A model generated the notes under the pieces. It ran no database searches, was not told the DNA's origin, and saw nothing but the letters and a program-made list of their open reading frames with translations. Positions 15,591-23,896 of a stretch of 42,671 nt of DNA are shown one piece after another. Both the position numbers and the translations under genes were made by a program. Source of the DNA: Azospirillum brasilense (lineage in GTDB: Bacteria; Pseudomonadota; Alphaproteobacteria; Rickettsiales; UBA3002); the NCBI GenBank assembly GCA_003241645.1, contig QFOX01000008.1, forward strand, positions 1-42,671. The letters run 5' to 3'. Every line of letters starts with the position of its first letter. The stretch's first letter is position 1.

Positions 15591-17213
15591 ATGCGAACAT
15601 ATCATCTAAGGATGATGGCGCTGCTCATGGTGGGGTTTTTAACCGCACCGGCACACGCCAAAACATCCGAATATACGCTTACGATTGAGCAGCAACTTGT
15701 AAACATTACAGGTAAGCCAATCGAAAAAATCACTGTTAATGGTGGCATTCCAGCCCCCACGCTTCGCTTCACCGAAGGCGATGAAGCGGTGATCCACGTC
15801 ACCAATAAAATGGACGAACCAACTTCTATCCACTGGCACGGGCTTCTGCTGCCCGACGCAATGGACGGCGTGACAGGGTTTGGAGGTTATAAGGCGATAG
15901 AGCCTGGAACGACCTTCACCTATCGTTTCCCTGTAAGACAAACGGGAACCTACTGGTATCACTCGCACACTAGCGGTCAAGAACAGGACGGGCTGTATGG
16001 CTCGATCATCACCTCACCAAAAGGCAAAGACCCGATAGCGGCAGATCGTGATTACGTCGTGGTGCTTTCCGATTTCTCGGAGGAGCATTCCAGCGACATC
16101 ATGGCAAACCTCAAAATGTCATCGGATTATTACGCCAATGCGCGGCTGACGGTGGGGGATTTCTTCAAGGATGTGGGGGAGCGTGGCTTCAGCAAGGCGT
16201 GGAAAGATGCGAAAGACTGGGGCGATATGCGGATGATGCGTACCGATCTGGCCGATGTCACAGGCTACACCTTCCTCACCAATGGCAAATCGCCAGAGCA
16301 GAACTGGACAGGGCTTTTTAAGCCAGGTGAGCGCGTGCGTCTGCGCTTTATCAATGCCTCTGCCATGTCATTCTTTGATGTGCGGATTCCTGGGTTGAAG
16401 ATGAGCGTGGTTCAGGCGGATGGCCAGGGTATCGAACCTGTTACAGTGGATGAATTCCGCTTCGCACCTGCCGAAACCTACGATGTGATTGTCACGCCGA
16501 AGGAGGACAACGCCTACACCATCGCCGCCGAGCCGATAGACCGCACAGGCTTTGCCATTGGCACGCTGGCAACCTCCGAAGGTATGAAAGGTGAAATGCC
16601 AACCCAGCGTCCCCGCGCATTGCTCTCTATGGGTGATATGAACATGGAGCTGATGATGAAAGATGATCCCGACATGGAGATGACCCCAGCTGACATGGTT
16701 AGCGGCTGGGCAAAAACGGGAACACCAGAAGGTCAGAAGGCTCTGTCTTATGCTGATTTGCGTTATACAGGTGTGCAGAAAGACCAGCGGCAACCACAAC
16801 GCACCATTGATGTGCGGCTGGGTGGCAACATGGAACGCTATATCTGGACGATTAACGAGAAGAAGTTCTCGGAGGCCGAACCCATCCGCCTGAAATATGG
16901 CGAGCGGGTGCGACTGAACTTCACCAACGAAACCATGATGGCGCACCCGATGCACCTCCATGGCATGTTTGTGCAGTTAGAAAATGGCCAGCCTGCGGCG
17001 AAGCTGCCCAACAAGCACACGGTGATTGTACCACCTGGCGGTTCTTATTCTGTGCTCGTTACTGCGGATGAAATCGGCGAATGGGCGTTTCACTGCCATC
17101 TGCTCTACCACATGGCCAGCGGCATGATGCGGCAAGTCGTGGTGGCGAAGCTCGATGCGGCGGATATGCCTGCCATTGAAACCAAAGCCAATGGAGGTCA
17201 CCATGCACATTAA
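15591..17213 (+). CDS. copA: Copper-resistance multicopper oxidase CopA/PcoA
   Basis: 540 residues. Three cupredoxin domains carry the copper motifs HWHG (81-84), WYHSHTSGQEQDGLYG (122-137), HPMHLHGMF and HCHLLYHMASGMM near the C-terminus (type 1, 2 and 3 sites). A Met-rich stretch (MGDMNMELMMKDDPDMEMTPADM region) sits in the middle, as in PcoA. The family oxidises Cu(I) in the periplasm. Its N-terminus (MRTYHLRMMALLMVGFLTAPAHA) looks like a plain Sec signal; the twin-arginine motif usual for this folded, copper-loaded enzyme is absent. It overlaps copB by 11 bases. Confidence 0.92.
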   Translation: MRTYHLRMMALLMVGFLTAPAHAKTSEYTLTIEQQLVNITGKPIEKITVNGGIPAPTLRFTEGDEAVIHVTNKMDEPTSIHWHGLLLPDAMDGVTGFGGYKAIEPGTTFTYRFPVRQTGTYWYHSHTSGQEQDGLYGSIITSPKGKDPIAADRDYVVVLSDFSEEHSSDIMANLKMSSDYYANARLTVGDFFKDVGERGFSKAWKDAKDWGDMRMMRTDLADVTGYTFLTNGKSPEQNWTGLFKPGERVRLRFINASAMSFFDVRIPGLKMSVVQADGQGIEPVTVDEFRFAPAETYDVIVTPKEDNAYTIAAEPIDRTGFAIGTLATSEGMKGEMPTQRPRALLSMGDMNMELMMKDDPDMEMTPADMVSGWAKTGTPEGQKALSYADLRYTGVQKDQRQPQRTIDVRLGGNMERYIWTINEKKFSEAEPIRLKYGERVRLNFTNETMMAHPMHLHGMFVQLENGQPAAKLPNKHTVIVPPGGSYSVLVTADEIGEWAFHCHLLYHMASGMMRQVVVAKLDAADMPAIETKANGGHHAH

Positions 17214-17937
17214 GCACTTACTTATGGCACTCAGCCTCACCACTGTGCTTGCACAGCCTGGACTTGCTGCGGATCATTCGGCGCATTCTGACATGGCCGC
17301 AGAGCATGGAGGTGGAATATTCCACATGTTCCGACTGGAAACAGATGTTGGCAGCAACACGGATGGCACATCCCTTCAAGGCTGGGATTTGGATGGCTGG
17401 ATTGGTACGGATGAAAACAAACTCTGGCTAAAATCAGAGGGTGAACGTGCCGATAGCAAGCTGGAGAGCGCAGAGTTCTGGGCACTCTACAGCCGCAACA
17501 TCAGCACGTTTTGGGATGCACAGGCGGGTATTCGCTATGATACCAAGCCTGAATCTACGGCATATCTGACACTGGGAGTAAACGGTCTTGCGCCTTACTG
17601 GTTTGAAACTGAGGCACATTTATTTATCAGCGAGCACGGCGATGTCACGGCGCGTCTGCGGCAGGAGAACGATCTGCTCATCACACAAAAACTGATTTTA
17701 CAGCCTTACCTTGAAGTTAATCTCTCTGCACAGGATGTCCGCGAACAGGACATCGGCGCAGGCATTACAGACGGCAAGATAGGTTTGCAAACGCGCTACG
17801 AATTCACCCGAAAGTTCGCGCCGTATGTGGATGTCCACTATGGCCGAAAATTCGGTGAAACCTCCTCCATAGCTGAAAATGATGGCGAGGATAATGACGA
17901 ATTGGTCGGTGCTGTCGGCCTGCGACTGATGTTTTAA
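17203..17937 (+). CDS. copB: Outer-membrane copper-resistance protein CopB/PcoB
   Basis: 244 residues from ATG 17203, with GGAGG upstream inside the end of copA. A signal peptide (MHIKHLLMALSLTTVLAQPGLA) and a short His-rich start (DHSAHSDMAAEHGGG) are followed by alternating beta strands ending in GLRLMF, a C-terminal Phe typical of outer-membrane barrels. FRLETDVGSNTDGTSLQGWDLDGWIGTDENKLWLKSEGE is the CopB family signature. The Met/His-rich N-terminal region of plasmid PcoB is short here. The overlap with copA implies translational coupling. Confidence 0.9.
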   Translation: MHIKHLLMALSLTTVLAQPGLAADHSAHSDMAAEHGGGIFHMFRLETDVGSNTDGTSLQGWDLDGWIGTDENKLWLKSEGERADSKLESAEFWALYSRNISTFWDAQAGIRYDTKPESTAYLTLGVNGLAPYWFETEAHLFISEHGDVTARLRQENDLLITQKLILQPYLEVNLSAQDVREQDIGAGITDGKIGLQTRYEFTRKFAPYVDVHYGRKFGETSSIAENDGEDNDELVGAVGLRLMF

Positions 17938-17963
17938 CCACTAATACCCAAAAGGAGAATCTT

Positions 17964-18629
17964 ATGAAAAAGCTATTACTGACTACCGCACTGATGCTGG
18001 CAACCTCACCTGCATTCGCAGCGGAATTCACTGTTAAGGCCGTAACCGATGATAACGCCAAAAAGCAAAACTTCTTTTCGCCTGATAAGCTCACGATTCA
18101 GCCAGGTGATACAGTCATCTTTGAAAATGCACAGGATGCATCGCATCAAGTGATGTTTATCAGCCAGCCAAAAGGCGTGGATGAAATGATTATGTCGCCC
18201 ATGCAGGAAAAGAAAGGCGAGAAGTTTACCTACACCTTCACCGTGCCTGGAACCTATAAATATCATTGCCACCCGCATGAAGCGCTGGGAATGGATGGCA
18301 CCATCATTGTTGGCGCACCCTCAAAGGCTGGCGAAACCAAAATGATGGATCACCACAAGCTCGCCAAAAAACTGGAAAGCGGCGAAGCCTCACCCGCTGC
18401 GGGTGGCAATGTTGCAGCGACTGGCAAAGTGGTGAGCGTGGATGCTGATAAAAACACCATCAAAATCAAGCATGACCCGATCAAGGCACTAAATTGGCCT
18501 GTAATGACCATGACCTTCACTGCTGACAGCGGCGTTGATCTTTCCAGTTACAAGGAAGGTGATGCCGTATCCTTCACGCTGAAACCAGCGGGCAAGGATG
18601 ATTACACCATCAATTCAATCAAGAAATAA
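17964..18629 (+). CDS. Cupredoxin-CusF fusion, periplasmic copper-binding protein
   Basis: 221 residues. A signal peptide (1-20) is followed by a plastocyanin/azurin-like domain with putative type-1 ligands H61, C102, H105 and M110 (YHCHPHEALGM). A linker follows, then a CusF-like domain (about 150-221) with H170, W178, M181 and M183. These last four have the same spacing (8, 3, 2) as CusF's Cu(I) site, in which the Trp caps the metal. The protein could both hold an electron-transfer copper and chaperone Cu(I), perhaps passing copper or electrons to CopA; that is inference. AGGAG precedes the ATG. It follows copB by 26 bases. Confidence 0.85.
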   Translation: MKKLLLTTALMLATSPAFAAEFTVKAVTDDNAKKQNFFSPDKLTIQPGDTVIFENAQDASHQVMFISQPKGVDEMIMSPMQEKKGEKFTYTFTVPGTYKYHCHPHEALGMDGTIIVGAPSKAGETKMMDHHKLAKKLESGEASPAAGGNVAATGKVVSVDADKNTIKIKHDPIKALNWPVMTMTFTADSGVDLSSYKEGDAVSFTLKPAGKDDYTINSIKK

Positions 18630-18651
18630 CAACCAACCAAAGGAGAATGTT

Positions 18652-18966
18652 ATGAAGAAATTTATTGCTATCGCACTACTCGCACTCACCACCGCCTGCG
18701 CTCAAACCGAAACATCCAGTATGATGGACAAGGGCATGATGTGTGAGAAATGCCCTTGCTGCCAGAAAATGATGGAAGGCGGCATGAAGGACGCCATGAA
18801 AAGCAGCATGCAATGCCCGATGATGAAGGGCGAAAAAAAGGACGGCATGCAATGTGGCTGCTGCAAGGGTATGATGAAGGATGGAATGATGGAGAAGAAA
18901 TCCATGCCTTCCACTAATAAACCTGCCGATAGCGTGAATCACAACGCACACCATCCGGCACAATAA
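18652..18966 (+). CDS. Met/Cys-rich copper-binding lipoprotein
   Basis: 104 residues from ATG 18652, preceded by AAAGGAG. The signal peptide ends in a lipobox (ALTTAC), so Cys-16 is probably lipid-modified. The mature chain is dominated by M, C and K: MMDKGMMCEKCPCCQKMMEG, MQCPMMKGEKK and MQCGCCKGMMKDGMMEKK. These are Cu(I)-type ligands, which points to copper sequestration at the membrane. It sits in the copper operon 22 bases after the fusion gene. Confidence 0.75.
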   Translation: MKKFIAIALLALTTACAQTETSSMMDKGMMCEKCPCCQKMMEGGMKDAMKSSMQCPMMKGEKKDGMQCGCCKGMMKDGMMEKKSMPSTNKPADSVNHNAHHPAQ

Positions 18967-18981
18967 TAAGGACAAGAAACG

Positions 18982-19320
18982 ATGTATTTCCTGATAAAAA
19001 CCCTCATTACCGCACTTATCATTGCAGCCATATCCGAATTGTCGAGGCGCTATACCCTGTGGGCAGCCCTTCTCGCTTCGTTACCGCTGACTTCGATACT
19101 TGCGTTCCTCTGGGTGTATTGGGATACGAAGGACACCGGCAAGATCATCGAATTATCCTATTCGGTGTTCTGGCTGGTGTTCCCTTCGCTCGCATTCTTC
19201 CTGATTTTGCCATTATTGCTTAAACACGGCCTTGGTTTTCCAACGGCGATGGGTGGTGCAATAATGGTGACCGCTGCCTTCTATGCTATCGGAATATGCT
19301 TATATAAAACAATGGCATAA
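18982..19320 (+). CDS. DUF3147 small membrane protein
   Basis: 112 residues, four hydrophobic helices: LIKTLITALIIAAISELSRRYTLWAALLASLPLTSILAFLWVYWDT is the DUF3147 pattern. Function is unknown; homologues are often seen next to metal-resistance genes, from memory. It is the last gene before the MerR-type promoter and probably shares the copA transcript. Confidence 0.75.
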   Translation: MYFLIKTLITALIIAAISELSRRYTLWAALLASLPLTSILAFLWVYWDTKDTGKIIELSYSVFWLVFPSLAFFLILPLLLKHGLGFPTAMGGAIMVTAAFYAIGICLYKTMA

Positions 19321-19337
19321 AAGCCGTATAATAACCT

Positions 19338-19369
19338 TTGACCTTGGAGTATACTCGAAGGTGTATATT
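19338..19369 (+). promoter_or_regulatory. MerR-family operator/promoter
   Basis: A -35 TTGACC (19338-19343) and -10 TATATT (19364-19369) are separated by 20 bases, longer than the 17 normally used. The spacer holds the near-perfect palindrome ACCTTGGAGTA/TACTCGAAGGT (19341-19362, one mismatch). An over-long spacer with a centred palindrome is the diagnostic layout for activation by DNA twisting by MerR/CueR proteins. It drives merR and the ATPase. Confidence 0.85.
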
Positions 19370-19389
19370 CAGGTATCAAGGAGAAAATT

Positions 19390-19797
19390 ATGAAATCACT
19401 AACCATAGGAAAACTTGCTGAACTCACTGGAGTAAGCACAGATACACTACGTTATTACGAGAAAATGAATCTCGTTACTGGAACAGCGCGCTCGGCTTCG
19501 GGTTATCGACTGTATACACCTGATGCAGTGAAAATAGTTCGTTTTATTCGTGGTGCCAAAGAGCTTGGCTTTACTCTCGATGAAATTCAAAAACTGCTGA
19601 CACTCAAAACATCCGATCAGTCAACGTGCGCTGAAATCATGAAGCATACTGAGACTAAGATTAGTGAGGCAGAAAAGCGTATCCGTGAACTCAAAGAAAT
19701 TAAAAAAGTGCTGAAGCAATTAACGCAGCAATGTCCTGCCGATGATACGTCTGCCGATGAATGTCCCATTCTCAAACATATCAGTAAGAAGGTGTGA
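19390..19797 (+). CDS. MerR-family metal-responsive regulator
   Basis: 135 residues. The winged HTH (SLTIGKLAELTGVSTDTLRYYEKMNLV...ASGYRLYTPDAV) is followed by the long dimerisation helix and a C-terminal metal loop with Cys residues (C78 region STCAEI, QQCPADDTSADECPIL). The DECPIL ending resembles the Zn/Pb/Cd and Hg/Cu-type regulators of this family rather than classical E. coli CueR. The copper context argues for Cu or Ag as inducer. It is autoregulated from the operator just upstream. Its stop overlaps the leading bases of the ATPase gene. Confidence 0.85.
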   Translation: MKSLTIGKLAELTGVSTDTLRYYEKMNLVTGTARSASGYRLYTPDAVKIVRFIRGAKELGFTLDEIQKLLTLKTSDQSTCAEIMKHTETKISEAEKRIRELKEIKKVLKQLTQQCPADDTSADECPILKHISKKV

Positions 19798-19799
19798 TT

Positions 19800-22139
19800 A
19801 TGAACCATACCACTGTGAAAGACCCTGTATGTGGAATGAACGTTGAAGTAGCCACCGCCAAGCACACCTATCATTTAGAGGGTGTCGATTATCATTTCTG
19901 CAGTGCGAGTTGCTTACAAAAGTTCAAAGCAAATCCTGATGCCTATACCAGCCCTGCCAAACCCACAGCCAGTTGCTGCCATAAGCACGGCAAGCCTACG
20001 GCGCAAGCACAGCCTGTTGTCAGCAAGGATGCCATCTATACCTGCCCAATGCACCCAGAGGTCCGGCAAGTTGGCCCAGGTAATTGCCCGAAATGCGGTA
20101 TGGCGCTGGAGCCAGAAACCGTTTCATTGGAAGCTGCACCTAATCATGAGTTGATAGATATGACGCGGCGGTTTTGGGTATCAGCGGTGTTATCTGCGCC
20201 GCTGGCTTTATTTGTCATGGGCGCACATCTTATTCCGAACATTCCGCATGAATGGATGGGCTCAAAGCTTTCGCATTGGGTGCAGATGTTGGTTGCTACT
20301 CCCGTAGTGCTATGGGGCGGCTGGCCGTTTTATGTCCGAGCGGTGGATTCCATCAAACACCGCAGCCTGAATATGTTTACGCTTATCGCCCTTGGGGTTG
20401 GCGTGGCCTATATTTACAGCCTCATTCTAACCCTGTTTCCCGACGCGGTTGCAGGGTTCTCCGGCGGTATGATGCTGGATGTTTATTTCGAGGCGGCAGC
20501 GGTTATCACGGCTCTGGTATTGCTTGGGCAAGTGCTTGAGCTGAAAGCCCGTGAACAATCCAGTAATGCGATGAGGGCATTACTTGACCTTGCCCCGAAG
20601 ATGGCGCGAATCATCCGTGCTGATGGCAAAGAAGAAGATGTGCCACTATCGGAAGTGCATAAAGGCGATATACTGCGTGTTCGCCCTGGTGAAAAAGTGC
20701 CAGTGGACGGTATCGTGCTGAAAGGCCACAGTAGTATTGATCAATCCATGCTCACCGGCGAATCCGTACCCGTAGAAAAAAGTGCAGGCGATAAGGTGAC
20801 GGGCGCAACGCTTAATGGTACAGGCAGCTTTACCATGCGTGCCGAGCGTGTGGGTAATGAAACCATGCTCGCACAGCTCGTGGATATGGTCGCCAAAGCC
20901 CAGCGCACGCGCGCACCTATCCAGCGTATGGCGGATAAGGTTTCTGGTTATTTTGTGCCAATTGTCGTGCTGGTGGCAATTATCACCGCCACTGTTTGGT
21001 TTATATGGGGGCCAGAACCGAAACTCGCCTATGCCATAGTTAATGCCGTTGCCGTGCTGATTATTGCTTGCCCTTGTGCGCTTGGCCTTGCTACGCCCAT
21101 GTCTATCATTGCTGGCACTGGCCGTGGCGCAATGGCAGGCGTGCTAATTAAGAACGCCGAGTCACTCGAAATCATGGAAAAAGTCGATACTCTGATTATC
21201 GACAAAACCGGTACATTGACTGAAGGCAAGCCAAAGCTCATGGAAGTGGTCACTGCGGCAGGCTTTGAGCAAAACGAAACATTGCGCTTAGTCGCAAGCC
21301 TTGAGCAAAGCAGCGAACATCCGCTTGCATCGGCCGTTGTCAAAGGCGCACAGGAAAAGGGCATTACGCTTTCCACTGTGCAGAAGTTTTCTTCTACCAC
21401 TGGCAAAGGCGTACAAGGCGTGGTGGATGGTCACGCTGTCGCGCTCGGGAATGCGGCAATGCTCACCTCGCTTGGCATGAATGCTGATTCATTCGTGCAA
21501 GCTGCAGATCAGCTCCGAGCCAAAGGGCAAACTGCTATGTTCGCGGCAATTGATGGCAAGCCAGCGGCTATCATCAGCGTTGCCGACCCGATCAAGGCCA
21601 CCACACCCGAAGCTTTGAAACAGCTAAAAGCCGAAGGATTGCATATTGTCATGCTCACGGGTGATAGCAAAGCTACCGCCAAGGCAATCGCGGAGCAGCT
21701 GGGCATTGATGATTATGAAGCTGAAGTGCTGCCGGAACGCAAAAGCAAGTTGGTGCGGCAATTACAGGAAAAAGGTCGCAAGGTCGCAATGGCAGGTGAT
21801 GGTGTGAACGATGCGCCAGCCTTAGCACAGGCGCATGTGGGCATTGCCATGGGAACCGGTACCGATGTAGCCATGGAAAGCGCAGGCGTGACGCTAGTAA
21901 AAGGTGATTTAATCGGCATTGTCCGCGCTCGTCGCTTGAGTCATGCCACCATGAGCAATATCAGGCAAAACCTATTCTTCGCGTTTGTCTATAATGCGCT
22001 CGGCGTGCCTGTTGCCGCTGGCTTGCTCTATCCATTCTTCGGATTACTTTTAAGCCCCGTAATCGCCAGCGTAGCTATGGCGTTAAGCTCGGTGTCGGTG
22101 ATCGTGAACTCATTGCGGCTTAGAAATGTTGAACTGTAG
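19800..22139 (+). CDS. Copper-exporting P1B-type ATPase with N-terminal YHS and metal-binding modules
   Basis: 779 residues from ATG 19800. A YHS domain (KDPVCGMNVEVATAKHTYHLEGVDYHFCSASC) and a Cys-His stretch lead into the heavy-metal-binding module (YTCPMHPEV...CPKCGMALEP). Then come the membrane ATPase core: the A-domain TGES, IACPCALGLATP (the CPC transport site), DKTGTLTEG (phosphorylated Asp), the HP of SSEHPLASAVV, and the MAGDGVNDAPALAQA hinge. It pumps Cu(I) (possibly Ag(I)) from the cytoplasm to the periplasm, feeding CopA and the periplasmic copper proteins. The classical GMxCxxC domain is replaced by the YHS module, as in the SilP/CopB-like branch. It is controlled by the upstream MerR-type operator. 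Confidence 0.92.
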   Translation: MNHTTVKDPVCGMNVEVATAKHTYHLEGVDYHFCSASCLQKFKANPDAYTSPAKPTASCCHKHGKPTAQAQPVVSKDAIYTCPMHPEVRQVGPGNCPKCGMALEPETVSLEAAPNHELIDMTRRFWVSAVLSAPLALFVMGAHLIPNIPHEWMGSKLSHWVQMLVATPVVLWGGWPFYVRAVDSIKHRSLNMFTLIALGVGVAYIYSLILTLFPDAVAGFSGGMMLDVYFEAAAVITALVLLGQVLELKAREQSSNAMRALLDLAPKMARIIRADGKEEDVPLSEVHKGDILRVRPGEKVPVDGIVLKGHSSIDQSMLTGESVPVEKSAGDKVTGATLNGTGSFTMRAERVGNETMLAQLVDMVAKAQRTRAPIQRMADKVSGYFVPIVVLVAIITATVWFIWGPEPKLAYAIVNAVAVLIIACPCALGLATPMSIIAGTGRGAMAGVLIKNAESLEIMEKVDTLIIDKTGTLTEGKPKLMEVVTAAGFEQNETLRLVASLEQSSEHPLASAVVKGAQEKGITLSTVQKFSSTTGKGVQGVVDGHAVALGNAAMLTSLGMNADSFVQAADQLRAKGQTAMFAAIDGKPAAIISVADPIKATTPEALKQLKAEGLHIVMLTGDSKATAKAIAEQLGIDDYEAEVLPERKSKLVRQLQEKGRKVAMAGDGVNDAPALAQAHVGIAMGTGTDVAMESAGVTLVKGDLIGIVRARRLSHATMSNIRQNLFFAFVYNALGVPVAAGLLYPFFGLLLSPVIASVAMALSSVSVIVNSLRLRNVEL

Positions 22140-22161
22140 ATATTTTGAGCAGGCAATGATG

Positions 22162-22173
22162 AATTAGGCGGTC
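22162..22173 (+). repeat. AATTAGGCGGTC, copy right of the copper cluster
   Basis: 11/12 identity and the same orientation as 14938-14949. In reverse complement (CCGCCTAATTC and on) it also resembles attR around 23890-23900. The remainder of the 22140-22357 gap is AT-rich and shows no clear feature. Confidence 0.45.
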
Positions 22174-22357
22174 CGGAAAATAGGCTATAAATTATATCGC
22201 TGTAATTCAGCGCCTTATGGCAGTAACGGCGATCATTTAATGTATGGTGGTAAAATTAATAACGCCGTAGCAACATTTTCGAGCCAAGTATCTCCAAAAG
22301 CTAGTAATTTTGATCAGTCTTTGCTAGCACTTGGGTAACTTCAAATTGGTACGGGGC

Positions 22358-22927
22358 ATGGGCAATTTCACTGAAGCTGATATAAAAACCAAATATATCC
22401 TCCCGGCCATTCAAAAAGCTGGGTGGGATCTGCAGACTCAGGTTCGTGAAGAAGTGTCTTTCACGCATGGCCGCATCATCGTGCGTGGAAAAATGGCAAC
22501 GCGGGGTGTTAGTAAGCGTGCCGACTACATCCTCTACTATAAACCAAACATTCCATTGGCGATTATTGAGGCCAAGGACGATGGCCACCAGCTCGGTGAT
22601 GGTATGCAGCAGGCACTGCAATATGCCGAGATCCTGGATATTCCATTTGTGTTCACCTCAAACGGTACAGGCTTTCGATTTCACGACAAGTCAGGTGCTA
22701 GTGACCAGGTAGAGCGAGATCTGCCACTGGACTGCCTTCCTAGCCCTCAGGAGCTTTGGAAGCGCTATAAGAAATACCGAAATATTGAGGTGCCAGCAGC
22801 AGAAACTGTGGTCGCTCAGGATTACTATTCAGATGGTAGCAGTATATCATCAATCATATGCAGCGCAGCAGCCCCCAACAGTGACCCAGATGCAAGGGCA
22901 ATGCTTCTCGAATTTCAAACAATTTGA
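22358..22927 (+). pseudogene. hsdR fragment: N-terminal nuclease domain of a type I restriction subunit
   Basis: About 165 residues match the start of EcoEI-type HsdR: MGNFTEADIKTKYILPAIQKAGWD, GRIIVRGK, and the PD-(D/E)xK core KRADYILYYKPNIPLAIIEAKDDGHQLGDGMQQALQYAEILDIPFVFTSNG...FHD, then PSPQELWKRY and QDYYSDGS. At that point, where the family continues with the PRYYQ and helicase region, homology stops abruptly near base 22846 and the frame runs on for about 25 unrelated codons. The helicase motor (some 600 residues), hsdM and hsdS are all missing. Without the motor it cannot act as a type I enzyme. ATG 22358 is chosen over 22331 by homology. Confidence 0.85.
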
Positions 22928-23282
22928 TGCGCAGACGAAATGCATTAGCAACTCCATAGCAGCAACTGGCATTGCACCAGATGCCGGTATTCAGGAATAT
23001 CTGTTGCTTATGCAGTCGCTACAGGAAAAAGTAGCTCGTAAAACACTGACTGCAAGCGATGCACGCCTAAAGTTAGCGAGCAAGCTTAGCGAGCTTAGAG
23101 CACAACAACAAAATGAGCTGGCAGTGCAGGAGCAGTTAGAGAATCAACGTGCAGCACAAACATTGGAAATCTTTAGGCAGAATCAGCCTAAGCCGCTCGA
23201 ATTGTATATACCTCCTAAGCCTACAGTTACAGATTGCAGCAGAGTCGGTAACAATATGCAATGCACCTCTCGGCAGTGGTAG
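22846..23282 (+). pseudogene. 5'-truncated gene for a coiled-coil, probably exported protein
   Basis: From about 22846 to the TAG at 23280-23282 one frame encodes about 145 residues: QPPTVTQMQGQCFSNFKQF, a long Gln/Ala/Leu-rich helical stretch (LQEKVARKTLTASDARLKLASKLSELRAQQQNELAVQEQLENQRAAQ) and a C-terminus with two Cys (DCSRVGNNMQC). No start codon or signal peptide is present at the junction with the hsdR fragment, so the N-terminus appears to have been lost in the same deletion. Family not recognised. Confidence 0.5.
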
Positions 23283-23288
23283 GGTGAC

Positions 23289-23483
23289 ATGGACAATGAA
23301 GCCTTCAATCGTATTGAACGCAAAATTGATTACATAGCTGGCTTTCTAGCAGGTGCTATGGGGCTTGGCACAGCAGTAGCGGTTATTTCTCTCAGCTCAT
23401 GGGGGAGTTGGTCTGAATGGGTGGGTGCAACAGCCGCAGTGATTCTGCCAGTGTACCTATACAGCAAATATCGAGATATTTAG
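23289..23483 (+). CDS. Small membrane protein of unknown function
   Basis: 64 residues: an amphipathic, charged N-terminus (MDNEAFNRIERKIDYIAGF) and two hydrophobic segments (about 18-37 and 45-60), ending YSKYRDI. It begins seven bases after the preceding stop, with AGGGTGAC as a plausible ribosome site, so it was probably the downstream partner of the truncated gene. The arrangement resembles small phage/plasmid membrane proteins, but no family is assigned. The next 185 bases, up to the tRNA, hold no gene. Confidence 0.55.
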   Translation: MDNEAFNRIERKIDYIAGFLAGAMGLGTAVAVISLSSWGSWSEWVGATAAVILPVYLYSKYRDI

Positions 23484-23668
23484 CCGCGTTCCGTGGTGTC
23501 GGGCGGAAATGGCGCGTTTGCGGTATGTTCCGCTTGAACTTATGGATTAAACGCGGTAATCACTGCGTCCGGTCGTTACCGCAAAGTCAGGGAATAAAGG
23601 TCGCTCTAGGGCAGGATCCTTTAGTTTCGGTGGTAAAGTCCGATCAAATAACTGCAAAGTGTAGTTAC

Positions 23669-23744
23669 GCCGACTTAGCTCAGCTGGTAGAGCACATCAT
23701 TCGTAATGATGGGGTCGTAGGTTCGAATCCTATAGTCGGCACCA
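23669..23744 (+). tRNA. tRNA-Thr (CGT), island-borne and complete
   Basis: 76 bases including an encoded CCA. Acceptor GCCGACT pairs with AGTCGGC; the D-arm is GCTC/GAGC; anticodon stem CATCA/TGATG surrounds loop TTCGTAA (anticodon CGT); the T-arm is GTAGG-TTCGAAT-CCTAT. All stems pair. The D- and T-regions are the same as in the split host tRNA, but the acceptor and anticodon stems differ with both sides of each pair changed. It is therefore an independent gene and not a duplicate made on integration. It reads ACG codons and can replace the interrupted tRNA. Confidence 0.96.
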
Positions 23745-23783
23745 CTTTCCTTATTTCTAAGTAAATGCGCGGCTTTCACGATC

Positions 23784-23804
23784 ATGTTATTAGGCTGTTA
23801 TTAA
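23784..23804 (+). repeat. Right terminal repeat, putative arm-type integrase site
   Basis: 20/21 identical to 11944-11964 and in the same orientation, with two direct copies of TGTTATTA. It lies about 93 bases inside attR. Confidence 0.6.
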
Positions 23805-23896
23805 TTTAGTGACGACAGCTTGAGTGCCTGACAGAATGCGAATAAGCTGCTGAATACGTTATGTACTCGAATGGATGAGGATCTCTAGGCCGCCTA

